Shown one piece after another: positions 5,578-8,246 of a DNA stretch of 8,246 nt. This DNA is from CAISGS01 sp044346445 (lineage in GTDB: Bacteria > Pseudomonadota > Alphaproteobacteria > Caulobacterales > Caulobacteraceae). The stretch is taken from contig JBIIZD010000105.1 of NCBI GenBank assembly GCA_044346445.1, forward strand, positions 1 to 8,246, given 5' to 3'. Every line of letters begins with the position of its first letter. Position 1 is the stretch's first letter. The position numbers and the translations under genes are program-made. The notes under the pieces were generated by a model. It was not told the origin of the DNA. It was given only the letters and a program-made list of their open reading frames with translations, and ran no database searches.

Positions 5578-6747
5578 ATGGCCGAGGCCGAGCCTGGGCG
5601 CATCACGCGTCTGACCCTGACCGATTTTCGCTCTTATGAGCGCGCCAGCCTGCCCCTAAGCGGTGGGGCGGTCTATCTGTATGGGCCCAATGGGGCGGGC
5701 AAGACCAATATACTAGAGGCGGTGTCGCTCTTGTCGCCGGGGCGGGGCCTGCGTCAGGCCCCCTTGGCCGAGATTGGCCGCAGGCTGCCGGGTGAAGGCT
5801 TGGGCCGGGCCTGGAGTGTGGCGGCGGTCCTGGCCTCGGACGATGGCGACATAAGTCTGGGCACGGGGCTGGAGCGGCCGGGGGCAAGCCGGCGTCTTGT
5901 GCGGCTGGATGGCCAGACCGTGCCGCCTGGCCGTCTGTCTGATCTGGTGCGTCTGGTCTGGTTAACCCCTCAGCAGGACCGCTTGTTTTTGGAGGGGGCC
6001 TCGGACCGGCGGCGGTTTTTTGATCGGCTGGTGCATGCGGGCGAACCGGCCCATGCCGGATTTGCCAGTGCCTATGAAAAGGCCTTGCGCGAGCGGATGC
6101 GGCTCTTGATCGATGCCAGAGATGACGGTGGCCGCGCCGATCCGGCCTGGCTGACCGCGCTTGAGGCCCAGATGGCCGCGGCGGGTGCTCAGCTAGCCAG
6201 TGCTAGGGCCAGAGGCTTGCTGGCCCTGCAGGCCGAGATTGAGGCCCGCCAGGACCGGCCTTTTCCGCAAGCCGACCTGTCCTTGACCGGTGTCTGGGAG
6301 GGCCTTGCGCTTCAGGGGCTGGACCTGGCCGCGCTGGAGGCGCAATTGGCCGAGGCTTTGGCCGCTAGCCGGGGCCGCGACAGTGCTGTGGGCCGGGGCC
6401 TGGTTGGGCCGCACCGGGGTGATTTGGCGGTCAAGCACAGGCAAAAAGACCGCATGGCGGCGGAATGTTCCACTGGAGAGCAGAAAGCCTTGCTTTTAAA
6501 CCTGGTTTTGGCCCAGGCCGCGCGACTTTCTCGTGCGGTTTTTGCGCCGAATCCTGTATTGTTACTTGATGAGGTCGCGGCGCATCTGGACCCAGTCCGA
6601 CGTGCTGCGCTCTTTGACGAGATCGAGGCGCTTTGTCTGCAAGCCTTTCTAACGGGCACGGATGCGGCGCTGTTTTCTGACCTGAAAGGGCGGGCCCAGG
6701 GCGTTCATGTGGACGAGGGGTCCTTGACCACTTTGGAAGACCGATGA
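5578..6747 (+). CDS. recF: DNA replication and repair protein RecF
   Basis: SMC/ABC-like ATPase that acts with RecO and RecR to load RecA at single-strand gaps and stalled forks. With the ATG at 5578 the product has 389 residues, somewhat longer than the 357 of Escherichia coli. It begins ITRLTLTDFRSYERASL, the usual RecF N terminus. Walker A is GPNGAGKTN (36-44), the ABC signature is STGEQKALLLN (from Ser298), and Walker B is VLLLDE (327-332, Asp331 and Glu332), followed by the D-loop region AAHLDP. The start is uncertain. A TTG at 5554, overlapping the dnaN stop, would add eight residues (MIARTDLA) but has no good ribosome site. The ATG has AGGA at 5563-5566, a rather long 11-base spacing, and the family homology begins just after it. 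Its stop overlaps the gyrB start by four bases. Confidence 0.96.
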   Translation: MAEAEPGRITRLTLTDFRSYERASLPLSGGAVYLYGPNGAGKTNILEAVSLLSPGRGLRQAPLAEIGRRLPGEGLGRAWSVAAVLASDDGDISLGTGLERPGASRRLVRLDGQTVPPGRLSDLVRLVWLTPQQDRLFLEGASDRRRFFDRLVHAGEPAHAGFASAYEKALRERMRLLIDARDDGGRADPAWLTALEAQMAAAGAQLASARARGLLALQAEIEARQDRPFPQADLSLTGVWEGLALQGLDLAALEAQLAEALAASRGRDSAVGRGLVGPHRGDLAVKHRQKDRMAAECSTGEQKALLLNLVLAQAARLSRAVFAPNPVLLLDEVAAHLDPVRRAALFDEIEALCLQAFLTGTDAALFSDLKGRAQGVHVDEGSLTTLEDR

Positions 6748-8246
6748 CCGAAGAAGCCGATAATACCCCAAAGCTTTCCATTGCCGGCCAAAATGCCGAG
6801 GCCGATGCTCAGGCCGCTGATTATGGCGCAGAATCCATCAAGGTGCTCAAGGGCCTGGATGCGGTGCGCAAGCGTCCAGGCATGTATATCGGCGATACGG
6901 ATGATGGCTCCGGCCTGCACCACATGGTCTATGAGGTGGTCGATAATGCCATTGATGAGGCGCTTGGCGGTTATGCGACCAAGGTTGGCGTGACGCTAAA
7001 TGCCGATGGCTCGGTCACAGTCACGGATGACGGGCGCGGCATCCCGACTGATATTCACGAGGGCGAGGGCGTTTCCGCCGCCGAAGTGATCATGACCCAG
7101 CTGCATGCCGGCGGAAAATTTGACCAGAACTCCTACAAGGTCTCGGGCGGTCTGCACGGGGTCGGGGTCTCGGTGGTCAATGCCTTGTCTGACTATTTGC
7201 TGCTCAAGATCTGGCGCGGCGGCAAGACCCACGATATGCGCTTTGAGCGCGGCGACACGGTCACCCCGCTCAAGGTCACGGGCGATGCGCCCAAGCGCGA
7301 AGATGGCAGCTTCCTGACCGGCACCAGCGTCACCTTCATGCCGTCCTTGACGACCTTTGCCACGATTGAATTTGATCGCAAGACGCTGGAGCACAGGCTG
7401 CGCGAACTGGCCTTTCTAAATTCTGGCGTGTTTATCAAGTTTCAGGACCTGCGCGGGGCCGAAGCCTATGAGGAAATCTTGCACTATGATGGCGGGGTTG
7501 AGGCCTTTGTGCGCCACCTCGACAAGGCCAAGGCGCCCCTGATCAAGGCCCCGATCGTCATTCGCGGTCGGCGTGAAAAGGTCGAGATCGACCTCTCCTT
7601 GTGGTGGAATGACAGCTATCACGAGACCATGTTGTGTTTTACCAACAATATCCCCCAGCGCGATGGGGGCACGCACCTGGCCGCCTTCCGCGCCGCCCTG
7701 ACCCGGGTGATTGGCAATTATGTTGAAACCACGGGCCTAGCCAAGCGTGAAAAGGTCACCTTTACCGGCGAAGACGCCCGCGAAGGCTTGACCTGCGTGC
7801 TGTCGGTCAAGGTGCCGGACCCCAAATTCTCCAGCCAGACCAAGGACAAGCTGGTCTCGTCCGAGGTGCGCCCTGCCGTTGAGGGCCTGGTCGGCGAGGG
7901 CATTGCCCAATGGTTCGAAGAACATCCCACTGAGGCCAAGGCGATTGTTGCCAAGATCATAGAGGCCGCCTCGGCGCGCGAAGCGGCCCGCAAGGCCCGT
8001 GAACTGACCCGGCGCAAGTCTGCCCTCGATATCACCTCCCTGCCCGGCAAGCTGGCCGATTGTCAGGAACGCGATCCGGCCAAGTCCGAAATCTTTATCG
8101 TCGAGGGTGACAGCGCGGGTGGCTCGGCCAAACAGGCGCGTAACCGCGAAAATCAGGCCGTCCTGCCCCTGCGCGGCAAGATCTTGAATGTCGAGCGCGC
8201 AAGGTTTGACAAGATGCTGTCGTCTGAACAGATCGGCACCTTGATC
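6744..8246 (+). CDS. gyrB: DNA gyrase subunit B (partial, 3' end outside the window)
   Basis: ATPase subunit of DNA gyrase, the type II topoisomerase that introduces negative supercoils with GyrA. The reading frame is open from the ATG at 6744 to the window edge: 501 residues of an expected 800 or so. Visible parts are the GHKL ATPase (catalytic Glu64 and Asn68 in YEVVDNAIDEAL, Asp95 in DDGRGIP, and the GGLHGVGVSVVNALS lid), the transducer with the SSQTKDKL ATP-contact loop, and the start of the TOPRIM domain (EGDSAGG from Glu454). Arg477 in LPLRGKILNVE aligns with Lys447 of E. coli, a quinolone-region position; I believe Arg is common there. The N terminus has about 20 extra acidic/Ala-rich residues before SIKVLKGLDAVRKRPGMYIG. 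The ATGA overlap with the recF stop, and GGAAGA at 6735-6740 inside recF, suggest translational coupling. Confidence 0.97.
   Translation, partial: MTEEADNTPKLSIAGQNAEADAQAADYGAESIKVLKGLDAVRKRPGMYIGDTDDGSGLHHMVYEVVDNAIDEALGGYATKVGVTLNADGSVTVTDDGRGIPTDIHEGEGVSAAEVIMTQLHAGGKFDQNSYKVSGGLHGVGVSVVNALSDYLLLKIWRGGKTHDMRFERGDTVTPLKVTGDAPKREDGSFLTGTSVTFMPSLTTFATIEFDRKTLEHRLRELAFLNSGVFIKFQDLRGAEAYEEILHYDGGVEAFVRHLDKAKAPLIKAPIVIRGRREKVEIDLSLWWNDSYHETMLCFTNNIPQRDGGTHLAAFRAALTRVIGNYVETTGLAKREKVTFTGEDAREGLTCVLSVKVPDPKFSSQTKDKLVSSEVRPAVEGLVGEGIAQWFEEHPTEAKAIVAKIIEAASAREAARKARELTRRKSALDITSLPGKLADCQERDPAKSEIFIVEGDSAGGSAKQARNRENQAVLPLRGKILNVERARFDKMLSSEQIGTLI

Noticed and set aside
8175..8177. Arg477 of GyrB at the position of Escherichia coli Lys447 as a quinolone-resistance change.
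   Set aside because: Lys to Arg is conservative and I believe Arg is the normal residue in many bacteria, so it gives no basis for inferring resistance.

Overview
The window is an ordinary, densely coding chromosomal core region of an alphaproteobacterium, most likely of the order Caulobacterales. It is GC-rich. All seven genes lie on the + strand. The DnaA and S20 proteins match, as far as I can recall, those of Caulobacter crescentus almost motif for motif: the Walker A form GPYGFGKTH, the box VII form LRSHL.AGLVCG, and a near-identical domain IV. GANTC sites, the target of the CcrM methylase, are scarce in the genes (6 in about 7.3 kb) and concentrated in the control regions (4 in about 1 kb). 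No protein or species could be checked against a database.

Layout: (1) 85-1876, a likely two-gene unit of mutM (DNA glycosylase for oxidised purines) and a secreted TraB/GumN-family protein. (2) 1877-2394, rpsT (ribosomal protein bS20) as a self-contained unit with a good sigma70-type promoter and a strong intrinsic terminator. (3) 2395-2780, a 386-base gene-free dnaA control region with GANTC sites, a possible promoter and two potential RNA hairpins, one ending just before the dnaA ribosome binding site. (4) 2781-4241, dnaA, followed by a 197-base spacer carrying a perfect 7-bp dyad and a GANTC site. (5) 4439 to the window end, dnaN, recF and gyrB in tight succession (20-base gap, then a 4-base ATGA overlap). 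gyrB is cut by the window edge after 501 codons.

Functionally this is the replication-initiation neighbourhood. DnaA opens the origin, the DnaN clamp holds the polymerase on DNA and promotes DnaA inactivation, RecF loads RecA at gaps, and GyrB powers negative supercoiling. MutM removes 8-oxoguanine. No origin is evident: I found no consensus DnaA box (TTATCCACA type) in the spacers, which fits the Caulobacter arrangement where the origin is not next to dnaA.

I found no mobile element, CRISPR array, RNA gene or new gene system. The points worth a second look are regulatory (the dnaA leader structures and the placement of GANTC sites), one active-site substitution in DnaA, and the gene order.
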